This document shows, in pieces, positions 44,907-53,988 of a stretch of DNA of 64,000 bases. The position numbers were made by a program, and so were the translations under genes. The DNA lies in NCBI RefSeq assembly GCF_001557535.2, contig NZ_CP014308.1:729819-793818 (forward strand). The letters are read 5' to 3'. The notes under the pieces were generated by a model. The model did no database searches. It was not told where the DNA came from and worked only from the letters and a program-made list of their open reading frames with translations. Source of the stretch: Burkholderia sp. PAMC 26561. GTDB taxonomy: Bacteria; Pseudomonadota; Gammaproteobacteria; Burkholderiales; Burkholderiaceae. Numbering within the stretch: position 1 is the stretch's first letter; the number at the start of each line of letters is the position of its first letter.

Positions 44907-46064
44907 ATGGCACGAATCATCCGAGCGGCTGCGTGCAACCCGGGCATACCGGCCGGTTTTCCGATTCTCCTCTCTGATCGAATGGCCATAATCGAACCGG
45001 CGTTCTCCTACTTGTTCGAACTGGCGACAATCCCTGGCCGCTCGCACGCAGCGGAAACGGTTCGCACCTACGCTGAGCATCTGCACGATTGGTTCGACAG
45101 CCTCGAGCAGTCCGGACTTGAGTGGCAGGCGATCGGCGAAGCCACCATCGCCGCGTATCGAAACCGGATGTTGGAGAATCCCAGCCCACATACCGGCCGA
45201 CCCTACGCCCGATCCACCGTGAACGACCGCATCCATACGGTTTGTCGCTTCTACAAGTGGGCTCGCGACCGAGGCCGGATCGAGGAACTGCCTTTTCACT
45301 TTGTCGATGTACGAGTGTCTGCCGAGCGACGACATTCTTTTCTTGGCCATTTACATACCGGAGCGTTGGTAGTGTCGGCCAACGCGCTGACTGTGTCCGA
45401 GCACGAGCGCTTGCCGCGCCCGCTGCGTGTAGACCAACTGCAACTTCTCTTCGCCCGGCTGGCGATGCCTTACCGCCTGATCGCTGAGTGGGCGCTAGTC
45501 ACTGGAATGCGTCGGAAGGAACTCTGCGGCCTGTCGGTGTTCCAGATACCCGAGACGGCGCACTTTGACGCCGATTACAGGCCCCTGATTGGCGTCGCAT
45601 TGACCATCACGAAGGGGGATCGGCCGCGCACTGCATATCCGCCGATCCGGTTAGTTGATTGCACGCATCGCTACATCGACGAAATCCGCACGCCGCAGAT
45701 CCGCGCCCTGTGCCGGCAGCATTCGGACTACCGACCGCCCGATGCCCTTTTCCTGAATAGCCAAGGCGCAGCGATAACTCGCGAGCGAATGTCGGCCGTC
45801 TTCAACGAGGCGTTTCGCGCCGCGGGCCTAAGTGGTTCCGTCCATTGGTTACGGCACACCTTCGCCATGACCATGCTGGTAAGGCTACAACGTCAAGCGC
45901 TGCTTAAGCCAGACATTAATCCGCTTAAGACAGTACAAGTTTTGCTCGGCCACAGCTCGATCCAGAGCACTGCCATCTACCTGCGCTGCGTTGAGGTCAA
46001 CGAGCGCGAGTTGGGCGATAGCATCGACTACCTTTACGGCGAGTTGATCCTCGATGGCAGCTAA
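44907..46064 (+). CDS. Tyrosine recombinase 1 (TnpA-like)
   Basis: 385 residues. A SAM-like N-terminal core-binding domain (SHAAETVRTYAEHLHDWFDS) and a catalytic domain with all positions visible: Arg in ALVTGMRRKELCGL, a Lys near ALTITKGDRPRTA, His-x-x-Arg in SVHWLRHTFAM, His in QVLLGHSSIQ and the nucleophile Tyr in STAIYLRCVE. Its stop overlaps the next gene by 11 bp, so the trio is translated as a coupled unit. Confidence 0.93.
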   Translation: MARIIRAAACNPGIPAGFPILLSDRMAIIEPAFSYLFELATIPGRSHAAETVRTYAEHLHDWFDSLEQSGLEWQAIGEATIAAYRNRMLENPSPHTGRPYARSTVNDRIHTVCRFYKWARDRGRIEELPFHFVDVRVSAERRHSFLGHLHTGALVVSANALTVSEHERLPRPLRVDQLQLLFARLAMPYRLIAEWALVTGMRRKELCGLSVFQIPETAHFDADYRPLIGVALTITKGDRPRTAYPPIRLVDCTHRYIDEIRTPQIRALCRQHSDYRPPDALFLNSQGAAITRERMSAVFNEAFRAAGLSGSVHWLRHTFAMTMLVRLQRQALLKPDINPLKTVQVLLGHSSIQSTAIYLRCVEVNERELGDSIDYLYGELILDGS

Positions 46065-47868
46065 CCGCGCAAAGATCGACCGGCGCCTGATGACCGCATC
46101 CGGTGCCGGGAAGGCGATCGGAAGCGATAGCGTTGTCGTGTTCCACGATGGCTGGGGCGACGTCGTCCGGCGTTACGACCTGATGACGCTCGCCTTGCCA
46201 AACGATGTGACCTACGTCTTCGCGGATGCCTTTCGCCATCACCACGTGGCGTCCGCGCCTAATACACAGCGCGCCTGTTGGCAATCGCTGCAGATCTTTG
46301 CGCGCTTCGCAGGAGAGGACCGCGGCATTGCGTCGACCGACGACCTGAACACGGCGACTATCGGACGCTACATCTTATGGCTGGATCAACAGACCACCCC
46401 TGCTGGTAGTCCTCGCTCGCTGTCAGCACGTGCCAACCTGCTGTCTTATCTGCGCAACCTTGTGAATTGGACGAAACGGCTCCATCCATCGCGCCTGCCG
46501 CAGCGCATCGACTTCCCGTTTCGGACCTATCCAAACCGTAATAACCAGCACCCGCTGCGGGGGCGCCTGTCCGAGGACCAGCTCAAGGCGATCTTGCGGG
46601 CATGCTACGAGGAAATTGATGCTGCCTGGGAGCGCTTTGAGCTGGGGCAACAGATATTGAACCAGGACATCGTGCCCGCAGGAGTATCGGCGGATCTATA
46701 CCGCCTGATTCGCGACCTCGCGCAGGTGAGCGACGGGGTCATAGCGGCGCAACTGACTCTCATCGGGCATCGTTTTAACAGGTCTATCATTACGCGTCAC
46801 GGGGGACTACGCACATTAGCAGGTTACCTGCACCTGACGGGTGAAGCACTGCTGCCGTTCTACGTTGCGCTGGCAATCCAGACGGCGGCGAATCCGCAGG
46901 CGCTGATATTGTTTCGGCGGGATTGTCAGCGGCCGCATCCCCTGGAAGAGTTCCGGGTGATCGTCGACTGGGACAAGGGGCGGGCCGGTGACAAGCTGAA
47001 GCGTGCGCAGCGCCGCTCGTTCGACCGTCGCAGACGCTACGCCGCACCGAACCTCATCGACAAGCTGTTAACAATGACCGCACCGTTGGTCCCACAGGCA
47101 TCGCTGCGTGATAGAGAGCATCTGTTCCTGGTCAAGAGCGAGAAGACGCACACCGTCGCGCCAGTCTCATTGAGCACAATCACGCATGCTGTCGCAGGGT
47201 TCGTTGCTCGATCCAACGAGCGCATCGCTATCTGGAACCGGGCTGCGCCAGAGCGTCCGCGCACGCTGCTGCCGGATTTCGCTGCGATGCTTCTGCGTGG
47301 CAGCGTGGCCACCGAACACTACCAGGCCTCGGGCGGCGACATCGTGCACGTGCAGAAGGTCCTTAACCATGTGTCGGTGACGACAACTGAGGTATATGTC
47401 AAGGGGCCGCGCACTGAGCAAATTCGGCGTGACATCGTGGCGCGACTGCAGCGTCTGATGGTCGGGTGGATTGTGGGTGAGGCCGACACGCATGCAATAC
47501 AGCGCGACATCGTCGCTCCGGAACTCGCCACTCGCGCGACAGCGCCGTTCGGTCATGATTGCCTGAACCCGCGGGCTGGTGAGGCACCCGGTACGCAGGT
47601 AGGGCAGACCTGTCCGCACATTGGCGGTTGCCTGCGCTGTCCGGGCTTGGTGATACCGATCGACGCGCCGCATCTAGCTCGTATTCTCCGAGCCAAAGAG
47701 GCGTTTGAGCGTTCTCGCGAACAGCTCGATCCGCTGCGCTGGGAACTGCTTTACGCACCCAGCTACCGCATCCTGGTGCGGGATATTCTGCCCGACTTCC
47801 CGGACGCGTTGCATGCGCAGGCGGCCGTATTGGCCGAAGTCTTGCCGCGCTTGCCGGCGCTGGAGTGA
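46054..47868 (+). CDS. Tyrosine recombinase 2 (TnpB-like)
   Basis: 604 residues. Catalytic domain end: LLPDFAAMLLRGSVATEHYQ, VQKVLNHVSVTTTEVYVKGP (His and nucleophile Tyr). The first Arg box is atypical (AANPQALILFRRDC). A C-terminal cysteine cluster (QTCPHIGGCLRCPGLVIP) suggests a zinc-binding tail, as in other long recombinases of this type. It overlaps its upstream neighbour by 11 bp and the next gene by 4 bp. Confidence 0.9.
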   Translation: MAANRAKIDRRLMTASGAGKAIGSDSVVVFHDGWGDVVRRYDLMTLALPNDVTYVFADAFRHHHVASAPNTQRACWQSLQIFARFAGEDRGIASTDDLNTATIGRYILWLDQQTTPAGSPRSLSARANLLSYLRNLVNWTKRLHPSRLPQRIDFPFRTYPNRNNQHPLRGRLSEDQLKAILRACYEEIDAAWERFELGQQILNQDIVPAGVSADLYRLIRDLAQVSDGVIAAQLTLIGHRFNRSIITRHGGLRTLAGYLHLTGEALLPFYVALAIQTAANPQALILFRRDCQRPHPLEEFRVIVDWDKGRAGDKLKRAQRRSFDRRRRYAAPNLIDKLLTMTAPLVPQASLRDREHLFLVKSEKTHTVAPVSLSTITHAVAGFVARSNERIAIWNRAAPERPRTLLPDFAAMLLRGSVATEHYQASGGDIVHVQKVLNHVSVTTTEVYVKGPRTEQIRRDIVARLQRLMVGWIVGEADTHAIQRDIVAPELATRATAPFGHDCLNPRAGEAPGTQVGQTCPHIGGCLRCPGLVIPIDAPHLARILRAKEAFERSREQLDPLRWELLYAPSYRILVRDILPDFPDALHAQAAVLAEVLPRLPALE

Positions 47869-49745
47869 ACATGGTCAAGCCGATGCTCGCGCCCGAGCCG
47901 CGGGCTGCCAACGAAGAGATCCGGGTGTCGACTCGATCGCTGCTGGGTGACACCGTCTGGCATCTTGACGGACTGCGTCCGGGCGGGAGCCTCAGTGACT
48001 TCTCGCTCGACTGGGGCTTCAGGATGCACGACGGCAGTCCCTTCAGCGATCCGATATGGGCAGACTGGTCGGTTGCAGCCAAGCGTTTCCTATGGAGCCT
48101 GAAGGTCGACCCGCCTCCCGGCCGCAAGCGTGTGCATGACGGTACCGTGGTCTCAGCCTTTAAGATCCTGCGCATCCTAATTCGATGGATGGCCGAACGC
48201 GGCTGCCGTTGCTTTGCCGATTTGAACCGCGACGCTGCGGTCGAGTTCATCGACGTTGTCGCCCAGCGACCCGGCATCAAGAGAGGCAAGAATCTGTCCG
48301 CTGCGACCCTAAATAGCTATCTTGGCATCCTGCATTTGCTCTACCTGCAGGGCAGTCGCATGCCCGAGGTGGCGATCGACGAGCCGATCGCGGCACTGAT
48401 CAAGCGTTCGAGAGACCGCGACCGTGGTTGGCTGCCGTACACTCCTGACGAAATCGCCGTGCCATTGGTCTCAGCAGCATTGCGCCTGATTGGTACGCCC
48501 GCCGACGACGTGATCGTGCTATGGCATAAAGCTCAGGCTCGATACGACGAAGCGCTGGCCGCCGGGTTCAGCCAGAGCAAGGCAGGCTTCGTAGTGATTG
48601 ACGAGATAGCCGACTTTAGATTCTCGACGCTGCCTGGCGAGGACAAGCCATGGCACCTTGAGTCAATGGTTAGCACCAAGCAGGTCCGCGAGCTCGTGTC
48701 GCGCATTGGTGAAGCTTGTTTCATCGTCGTCGCCTATTTGATCGGGGCACGCGTCTCCGAGATACTGGGGCTTGAGGTCGGCTGCATCGAAAGGCATCCA
48801 TCGGCCGACGGCACGGAACAGTTCGCTTACCTTGTCGGGCGCATCTACAAGACCGCCCGCAGCGCTGATGGCGATCCGCATAGATGGGTGGCACCCGCTC
48901 CGGTCGAGCGCGCCATCGCGGTGATGGAGAGGCTCTCGGCCCCGATGCGTCAACGTAGTGAGCGTGCAGAGCTCTGGCTGTCGTTCAGTAGTACCGGTCT
49001 AATGGGCCCCGCCGCCGGCATCCATCTGCCGGCAATCCAGACCATCATCATGCGTCTAAACAAGGGTTTTTCCGCGTTCATCGAGTTGCCGGCTTACCGC
49101 GGCGAACCCTGGCACCTGAACACTCACCAGGGACGCAAGACCTTCGCGCGCTTCGTCGGGAAGCGCGATCGCACCGGGTTGGATGCGCTACGCTCGCATT
49201 TCGGCCACGTGAGCCGGGTGATGACCGATCGCGGTTATGTCGGCACAGACTTCGTCCTTGATGAACTGATCGACCGTCATGCGCGCGAAGAGACACGCCA
49301 TGCGCTTGAAGAATTGCTCACGGCTGTGTCGCTCGGCGGCAAGGCCGGCCGCATGATCGCTGGCCGTTCCGGATTCCGGGGGCGCACGCGTGACGGCAGC
49401 GTACAGGCCTATGTTGAGTTTTTGATGGCGGAAACTGACCTCCATCTAGGGGTGTGCGACTGGGGTTACTGCGTCTACCGAAGCGAAACTGCGTCATGTT
49501 TGGGTGGCGAAAAAGGCCCCAACCCGGCCCTGCGAACGCAAAGCGTGTGCGCCTCCTGCGTCAACTTCGCCGTGACGCAGAAACACCGGTCGGTGTGGGA
49601 AGAACGGCGTGCGCATAACGTCAGCCTGGTCCAGTCCCATATCCTTGATCGTGAGAGCGTGACGCTGGCACAGACGAGGATCGGAGAATGCGACCGCATC
49701 CTGGAGCAACTGAATGATGCAGAGGGAGATGCGCATGCCACGTGA
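47865..49745 (+). CDS. Tyrosine recombinase 3
   Basis: 626 residues. Arg in YLIGARVSEILGLEVGC, His-x-x-Arg in LNTHQGRKTFARFVG, His in LRSHFGHVSRVMTDRGYVGT with the nucleophile Tyr. The C-terminus is Cys-rich (GVCDWGYCVYRSETASCLGG, then SVCASCVNFA). The start overlaps recombinase 2 by ATGA. The third recombinase distinguishes this from classical two-recombinase Tn554. Confidence 0.9.
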   Translation: MNMVKPMLAPEPRAANEEIRVSTRSLLGDTVWHLDGLRPGGSLSDFSLDWGFRMHDGSPFSDPIWADWSVAAKRFLWSLKVDPPPGRKRVHDGTVVSAFKILRILIRWMAERGCRCFADLNRDAAVEFIDVVAQRPGIKRGKNLSAATLNSYLGILHLLYLQGSRMPEVAIDEPIAALIKRSRDRDRGWLPYTPDEIAVPLVSAALRLIGTPADDVIVLWHKAQARYDEALAAGFSQSKAGFVVIDEIADFRFSTLPGEDKPWHLESMVSTKQVRELVSRIGEACFIVVAYLIGARVSEILGLEVGCIERHPSADGTEQFAYLVGRIYKTARSADGDPHRWVAPAPVERAIAVMERLSAPMRQRSERAELWLSFSSTGLMGPAAGIHLPAIQTIIMRLNKGFSAFIELPAYRGEPWHLNTHQGRKTFARFVGKRDRTGLDALRSHFGHVSRVMTDRGYVGTDFVLDELIDRHAREETRHALEELLTAVSLGGKAGRMIAGRSGFRGRTRDGSVQAYVEFLMAETDLHLGVCDWGYCVYRSETASCLGGEKGPNPALRTQSVCASCVNFAVTQKHRSVWEERRAHNVSLVQSHILDRESVTLAQTRIGECDRILEQLNDAEGDAHAT

Positions 49746-50229
49746 CCCGAACCGTCAATCGAGCCGAATCCCAGTTCCGAGCCCTTACGAGAAGCGCCTG
49801 CAGCAAACGGACTGCAAACTGCGCGATGCACTGGACCGGCTGGTCAATGGAGCGCCGCGTAACGATGCATCGCTGGAACGATGCCACCATTTCAGTGTCG
49901 CGAACCTGGCGCGCGAAGCTGGTGTTGCCCGCAATGCCATTTATACCAACCACAAGGCAATGATTGAGGCATTGCGCCACGCAGCTAAACAGCGAGTCGT
50001 GCCAAGCAAGCTGGAGAACTGGCAAGACAAGCTCGGGCAGCAACGGGCGGTGATCGAGGTGCTGAAAATTGAGCAGCGGCGCCTCGCTACTGAGAACGCC
50101 GCGCTGCTTGCGCGTGTAATCGAAGCCGAAACTATTGCGGCACGTCATCAGCGGCAGAACGCTCGTTTCCTTAAGGAGCGGGATGAGGCATGTCGACCGG
50201 TAACGATAGTGTCACGTCCCAGCAAGTGA
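49735..50229 (+). CDS. DUF6262/TnpC-like small coiled-coil protein
   Basis: About 164 residues from the ATG at 49735, chosen because AGGGAG lies 6 nt upstream (a longer frame begins at 49714). HFSVANLAREAGVARNAIYT is a helix-turn-helix and is followed by a long coiled coil (VIEVLKIEQRRLATENAALL). This is the Tn554 TnpC-type accessory factor that influences insertion orientation and efficiency. It overlaps the third recombinase. Confidence 0.85.
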   Translation: MPRDPNRQSSRIPVPSPYEKRLQQTDCKLRDALDRLVNGAPRNDASLERCHHFSVANLAREAGVARNAIYTNHKAMIEALRHAAKQRVVPSKLENWQDKLGQQRAVIEVLKIEQRRLATENAALLARVIEAETIAARHQRQNARFLKERDEACRPVTIVSRPSK

Positions 50230-50332
50230 TTCTCCGCGCTCGGACAAAGTACAGGCGAAAGATGCGTCATCGCGTGCAAAGCGCTGACGCTTCAATGACC
50301 TGCGTCAAAGAGGACAGTTCAAGAAATGACCT

Positions 50333-50340
50333 AACCGATG
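50333..50340 (+). repeat. Right copy of the element's target repeat
   Basis: AACCGATG, identical to 44650-44657. Its ATG now serves as an in-frame start for the downstream half of parB. Confidence 0.65.
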
Positions 50341-51954
50341 CATGCGGCAGACCAGGCGATTGCTTTTCGTTTGTTGCTCGAAGAAGGGCGCAGCATCGAC
50401 TATGTTGCGGCTTTGTTTTCCATCCCGGCACTTGCTGTTCAGCGCCGCCTGAAGATCGCCAACGTATCGCCCAAGATATTGGACGTGTACCGAGACGATG
50501 GCATGACCACCGAGCAGATTCAGGCGCTTGCCTTGTGCGATGACCACGACAAGCAAGAACGCCTCTGGTTCGAAGCGGCGCAATCGTGGTTACGCGATCC
50601 GTATCACCTGCGTGAGGCCATTGTTGAAGAAGAAATCAACGTCAGTGAAAATCCATTAGTCGCGTTCGTGACGCTCGACGCATACATCGCCGCTGGCGGA
50701 TATGTGCGCCGCGACCTGTTCAGCGAGTCCGCAAACGCCGGATACATCACGGATATGGCGTTGCTCCAACAACTGGCCACTGAGCGCCTTCTGGTCATCG
50801 CGCAAGACGTATCAGCCGAAGGATGGAGCTTTGTTGAAACACGGGTGAAGCGCGACTTTAGCGAGCTTTCCGCGTACACCCACATCACGCCGCAAGCGCG
50901 CGATATGACCAAGAAGGAAGCCGTGCAGTATGCCAAGCTTGAAAAGGCGCGGGACAAGGCGAGCAGCGCCCTCGACGCCTATTACAGCGACGAAACCATC
51001 GACGAGGACGACGACACGCGCGATGCGCTTGAGGACGCCGCACGCGGCGCGCAGAACACGTGTGAGCAGTTCGTGGAAGCACTGGAAGTGTGGACGCCCG
51101 AGCAACTCGCGAGCGCCGGAGCGTTTGTCTTGCTGAACCACGCCGGTAAGGTGGTGATCGAGCGCGGATATGTGAAGCGAGGCACAGCGACGAGCCCGGC
51201 CCATGAAGGCGATGGACAAGATCAACCGAAGAAGGCCAAGCCCGTGCACAGCGACAAACTATGCCGTCGCTTGACGGCTCACCGCACCGCCGCCGTTCAG
51301 GTTGAGCTTGCAGCCAAGCCAACCATCGCGTTAGCCGTCCTTATGCAACGGTTGATCCCTACGGTGTTTTCAAGTCTCTACTACTACGGCGAGGAAACCG
51401 GCGTACATGTATCGGCCACGTGTTCACACGACAAGCTGCTGCGCGAGGCCGACGACATGGAAGCGAGCGCCGCATGGGAGGAGATCGATGCCGAGCGTAG
51501 CAAGTGGGCTGCGATGTTGCCCAAACAGCGCTCGAATCTGCTGCCTTGGTTGATTGAACAAAGCGACGACGTGATGGCAAACCTGTTTGCATTCTGTGTG
51601 GCTTCGACGCTCGATAGCGTCACCGGCACCGAAGCCGCGCACCCCGTCAACGCACTCGCTGACTTGCTCGAAGTCGATATGACCAAGTACTGGACGCCGA
51701 CGGAGAGTAGTTATCTGAACCACGTATCGAAGGCACGAATTGCGGAAGTCGTATCGACGGCGGTTTCCCCTGAAGCCGCTACGCCGCTCGCTGCGATGAA
51801 GAAGGGCGATGCCGCAGCGACCGCCGAGCTTCGCCTTGCCGGTACCGGCTGGCTTCCGGAGGTGCTGGCAAAGCGGGAAGCGTCGGACAGTGTTGCCGAC
51901 GTGTACCAGAGCGATGAAATAACGGACCCGGAAGACGAAGAAATTCCGTATTGA
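50338..51954 (+). CDS. parB: ParB-like protein, C-terminal part, interrupted
   Basis: 538 residues. It begins (M)HAADQAIAFRLLLEEGRSID, the usual continuation of the ParB ENxxRxxMHPAD motif, then the helix-turn-helix DNA-binding region (VAALFSIPALAVQRRLKIAN, VSPKILDVYRDDGMTTEQIQ). A long charged C-terminus follows, ending DEITDPEDEEIPY. The ATG comes from the target repeat, so a truncated protein lacking the CTP-binding N-domain might be made if a promoter in the element reads through; no ribosome site is evident. Confidence 0.85.
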   Translation: MHAADQAIAFRLLLEEGRSIDYVAALFSIPALAVQRRLKIANVSPKILDVYRDDGMTTEQIQALALCDDHDKQERLWFEAAQSWLRDPYHLREAIVEEEINVSENPLVAFVTLDAYIAAGGYVRRDLFSESANAGYITDMALLQQLATERLLVIAQDVSAEGWSFVETRVKRDFSELSAYTHITPQARDMTKKEAVQYAKLEKARDKASSALDAYYSDETIDEDDDTRDALEDAARGAQNTCEQFVEALEVWTPEQLASAGAFVLLNHAGKVVIERGYVKRGTATSPAHEGDGQDQPKKAKPVHSDKLCRRLTAHRTAAVQVELAAKPTIALAVLMQRLIPTVFSSLYYYGEETGVHVSATCSHDKLLREADDMEASAAWEEIDAERSKWAAMLPKQRSNLLPWLIEQSDDVMANLFAFCVASTLDSVTGTEAAHPVNALADLLEVDMTKYWTPTESSYLNHVSKARIAEVVSTAVSPEAATPLAAMKKGDAAATAELRLAGTGWLPEVLAKREASDSVADVYQSDEITDPEDEEIPY

Positions 51955-52040
51955 TCGGATAGTCCGCGCGTAGGGATCACGGGGCGCATCCGGAGAAATT
52001 CGGATGCGTCTTATTTTTGGTCAGCCGAGCGTCGATGAGC

Positions 52041-52068
52041 TTGTGATTTATACCCATCTGTATATAAT
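52041..52068 (+). promoter_or_regulatory. Promoter of the toxin-antitoxin pair
   Basis: TTGTGA (52041-52046), 16-bp spacer, TATAAT (52063-52068). The toxin ATG at 52076 is only 7 bp downstream of the -10 box, so the transcript would have practically no leader. Confidence 0.65.
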
Positions 52069-52075
52069 CCATGGT

Positions 52076-52432
52076 ATGGAAAACATCAAGACTCTGCGCT
52101 GGATAGCGTCTTCCAAGAAAGACCTGAAAGCGATGCCCGAAGTCGTACAAGACACTTTTGGATTCGCGCTGCATCAGGCCCAGATAGGTCTTAAACACGT
52201 GGACGCGAAGGCGCTCAAGGGATTTGGTTCTGCGGGAGTGCTTGAAGTGGTCGAATCGGCGGAAGGCGGGACTTACCGGGCGGTCTACACGGTGCGTTTT
52301 GCCGACGCGGTGTATGTGCTGCATTGCTTTCAAAAGAAAGCGACCCACGGAATCGCGACACCGAAGCCGGATATGGACCTGATCAGAGATAGACTCAAGA
52401 TCGCGGAAGAACTTGCCAAGGAAAGGAAATGA
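52076..52432 (+). CDS. RelE/HigB (Gp49)-type toxin
   Basis: 118 residues from the ATG at 52076 (MENIKTLRWIASSKKDLKAM). The Gp49 family pattern is clear: PEVVQDTFGFALHQAQIGLK, then GGTYRAVYTVRFADAVYVLH and CFQKKATHGIATPKPDMDLI (Arg, His, Phe-x-Lys-Lys typical of ribosome-dependent mRNA interferases). The toxin precedes the antitoxin, as in higBA, and its stop overlaps the antitoxin start by ATGA. The next gene neutralises it. Confidence 0.9.
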   Translation: MENIKTLRWIASSKKDLKAMPEVVQDTFGFALHQAQIGLKHVDAKALKGFGSAGVLEVVESAEGGTYRAVYTVRFADAVYVLHCFQKKATHGIATPKPDMDLIRDRLKIAEELAKERK

Positions 52433-52752
52433 CCGACTACGAAGAAAGCAGCGGCAATGTCTATACTGACTTAGGATTGGCCGATGCGGAGGAAATGCTA
52501 GTCAAGGCGCAACTCGCCTCAAAGATTGGCGAGATCATCAAGGGCCGCCGATGGACGCAACAGCAAGCAGCGGAAGTGCTGGGCATGACACAACCCAAGC
52601 TGTCCAATTTGCTGCGCGGTCAATTCCGTGGTGTTAGTGAAGCGAAGATGCTCGAATGTCTCGCCAAACTTGGGCGTGACGTAAAAATCGTTGTCGGCCC
52701 GGCACGCCGTTCGACCAAACCGGGCCATGTTGAAGTGGTGTTTGCTGCATAG
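52429..52752 (+). CDS. HigA-like Xre-family antitoxin
   Basis: 107 residues with a C-terminal-half helix-turn-helix (IGEIIKGRRWTQQQAAEVLG, MTQPKLSNLLRGQFRGVSEA). It probably binds the promoter at 52041-52068 as well as the toxin. Typical plasmid addiction module, downstream of parB. Confidence 0.9.
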   Translation: MTDYEESSGNVYTDLGLADAEEMLVKAQLASKIGEIIKGRRWTQQQAAEVLGMTQPKLSNLLRGQFRGVSEAKMLECLAKLGRDVKIVVGPARRSTKPGHVEVVFAA

Positions 52753-52782
52753 CATTAGCTTGACGCTGCAAGTGAATGCAAC

Positions 52783-52819
52783 AAAAAGCGCTGAACCACA
52801 AGAGGGTCAGCGCTTTTTT
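52783..52819 (+). terminator. Rho-independent terminator of the toxin-antitoxin operon
   Basis: A 12-bp stem AAAAAGCGCTGA/TCAGCGCTTTTT with a 12-nt loop and a T run, 30 bp after the antitoxin stop. It may also end the convergent minus-strand transcript because the A run gives a T run on the other strand. Confidence 0.88.
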
Positions 52820-52914
52820 AATTGGCAAAAGATTTAAATCCATACTCCATGTTTATACAAGCATCCTTTGCAGACCGCTTTTTAGCGTAGTTATGGGCGC
52901 ACTGCAATGATGAA

Positions 52915-53412
52915 TTAAGAATCGCCAGCGTTTGGCTTAAATCGGTTTGGAAAAAATTGTGCAGTTTCAGCGTCGATTTTTGCTCTACTTTGTTTAGGCG
53001 AGAGCAGACGAAACTGAGCAGGCGTCAACTTAGCGGTGATCCAGTCCTCCGGCAGCGTTTTAACGCTAGTTTTAGTTTGGCAAAGCGAAGCGTTGCTTTG
53101 TTCTTGCGATGTTAAGAGAGCCATGCTTTTTAATTCCGACTTCCCGGTAGCGGTGGATGGAGGAATAGCATCTTTCTTCTCCGTCGGATTAGCGGCCTGT
53201 TTTTTTCGAAGTCGGTAAAGGATGTTATCGAAGTTTTTTAGGCTTAACGCAATGCCGTAACGGGTTAACGTTTCGAGCACGGCGGTTCTCTGAACGCCTG
53301 CGCTCAGGGCTCCCTCAATTTCAGCGAAATGCTCGGCCACACGCGCGGTGACGGAGCGCTTATCCGACTCGCGCGAGAGTGCCAGGAGAGCGGTTTTCAG
53401 GTCGTCTGTCAT
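52915..53412 (-). CDS. Plasmid hypothetical with helix-turn-helix-like N-terminus
   Basis: About 165 residues from the ATG at 53412 (MTDDLKTALLALSRESDKRS), preferred over the upstream start at 53445. EIEGALSAGVQRTAVLETLT, then RYGIALSLKNFDNILYRLRK is a recurring pattern in short plasmid proteins near mobilisation genes. The rest is low-complexity and Lys/Ser/Thr-rich. Possibly DNA-binding; function not known. A lower GC content than its neighbours suggests a different origin. Confidence 0.6.
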   Translation of the reverse strand: MTDDLKTALLALSRESDKRSVTARVAEHFAEIEGALSAGVQRTAVLETLTRYGIALSLKNFDNILYRLRKKQAANPTEKKDAIPPSTATGKSELKSMALLTSQEQSNASLCQTKTSVKTLPEDWITAKLTPAQFRLLSPKQSRAKIDAETAQFFPNRFKPNAGDS

Positions 53413-53988
53413 ATCGGCTCTGGATGTTGTCGTATTGAAGCACAAGATAGCGTTATTGCGGTAATTTTGCAGTACTTTTGAGGATAAGAAAAGTAGATGC
53501 GCAGTAGTTTGAAGGACTTTGGAGTGCTATTGCGGAATTATGAGTATTGGTTGAAATTTCAGGATTAACGGAGGCACGTTGCATATGTTCGACAAAAAAT
53601 GCTTCGCTTTTTTCCCGATCATATGGTGCCAAAAGGGGTGTCCCCTTTTGAAACCCCGACGGCTACGCCGTCAGGGTCGCGCCCACTGGGCGCTCCTTGT
53701 GCACGATTCATCCCTCCATTGCTCAAACGCATGTGGAGGGCACGCCAGACCGAAAATAGGTTAATACTGGACTGAGCCACGTCCGCGTAACATCCCGCCG
53801 GGTTCAGTGCCAAAATTGTCTAATATGGAAACACGCTCGCGAGATCGCCACCGTTCGATCCACGAGTACGAGCAAGTGCATTTAGGCTCTTTCGACTTGA
53901 ACGCGAATCACAGTACACGTATTGGCTGATTAAAGTCCCGAGAAACGTAAATTTACGTTGTTGCTAGCCGTATTACGAGGAAATAGTC
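53413..53988. other. Non-coding stretch with tandem tiny-loop hairpins
   Basis: 575 bases between divergent genes. Three perfect hairpins with 3-nt loops follow one another: AAAAGGGG-TGT-CCCCTTTT (53631-53649), GACGGC-TAC-GCCGTC (53658-53672) and GCGCCC-ACT-GGGCGC (53679-53693). No gene. It might be an oriT or single-strand initiation region for the adjacent mobilisation genes, or a structured RNA. Confidence 0.5.

Larger units (their letters stand above)
44658..50340 (+). mobile_element. Tn554/RIT-like element with three tyrosine recombinases, inserted in parB
   Basis: About 5.7 kb: three successive overlapping tyrosine recombinase genes and a DUF6262/TnpC-like gene, with no cargo. It is flanked by AACCGATG direct repeats. 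The ends form an imperfect inverted repeat beginning TTAGGT and sharing a later TGTCCT block. Deleting one repeat plus the element rejoins the parB frame exactly (…ESREPM-HAADQ…). Gene order fits Tn554 TnpA/TnpB/TnpC relatives and the recombinase-in-trio (RIT) elements. Confidence 0.8.

Noticed and set aside
53631..53649. AAAAGGGG-TGT-CCCCTTTT as a simple terminator
   Set aside because: It has only a four-T tail and is followed at once by two more perfect 3-nt-loop hairpins, and no gene on either strand ends just before it. The cluster is better kept as an unexplained structure.
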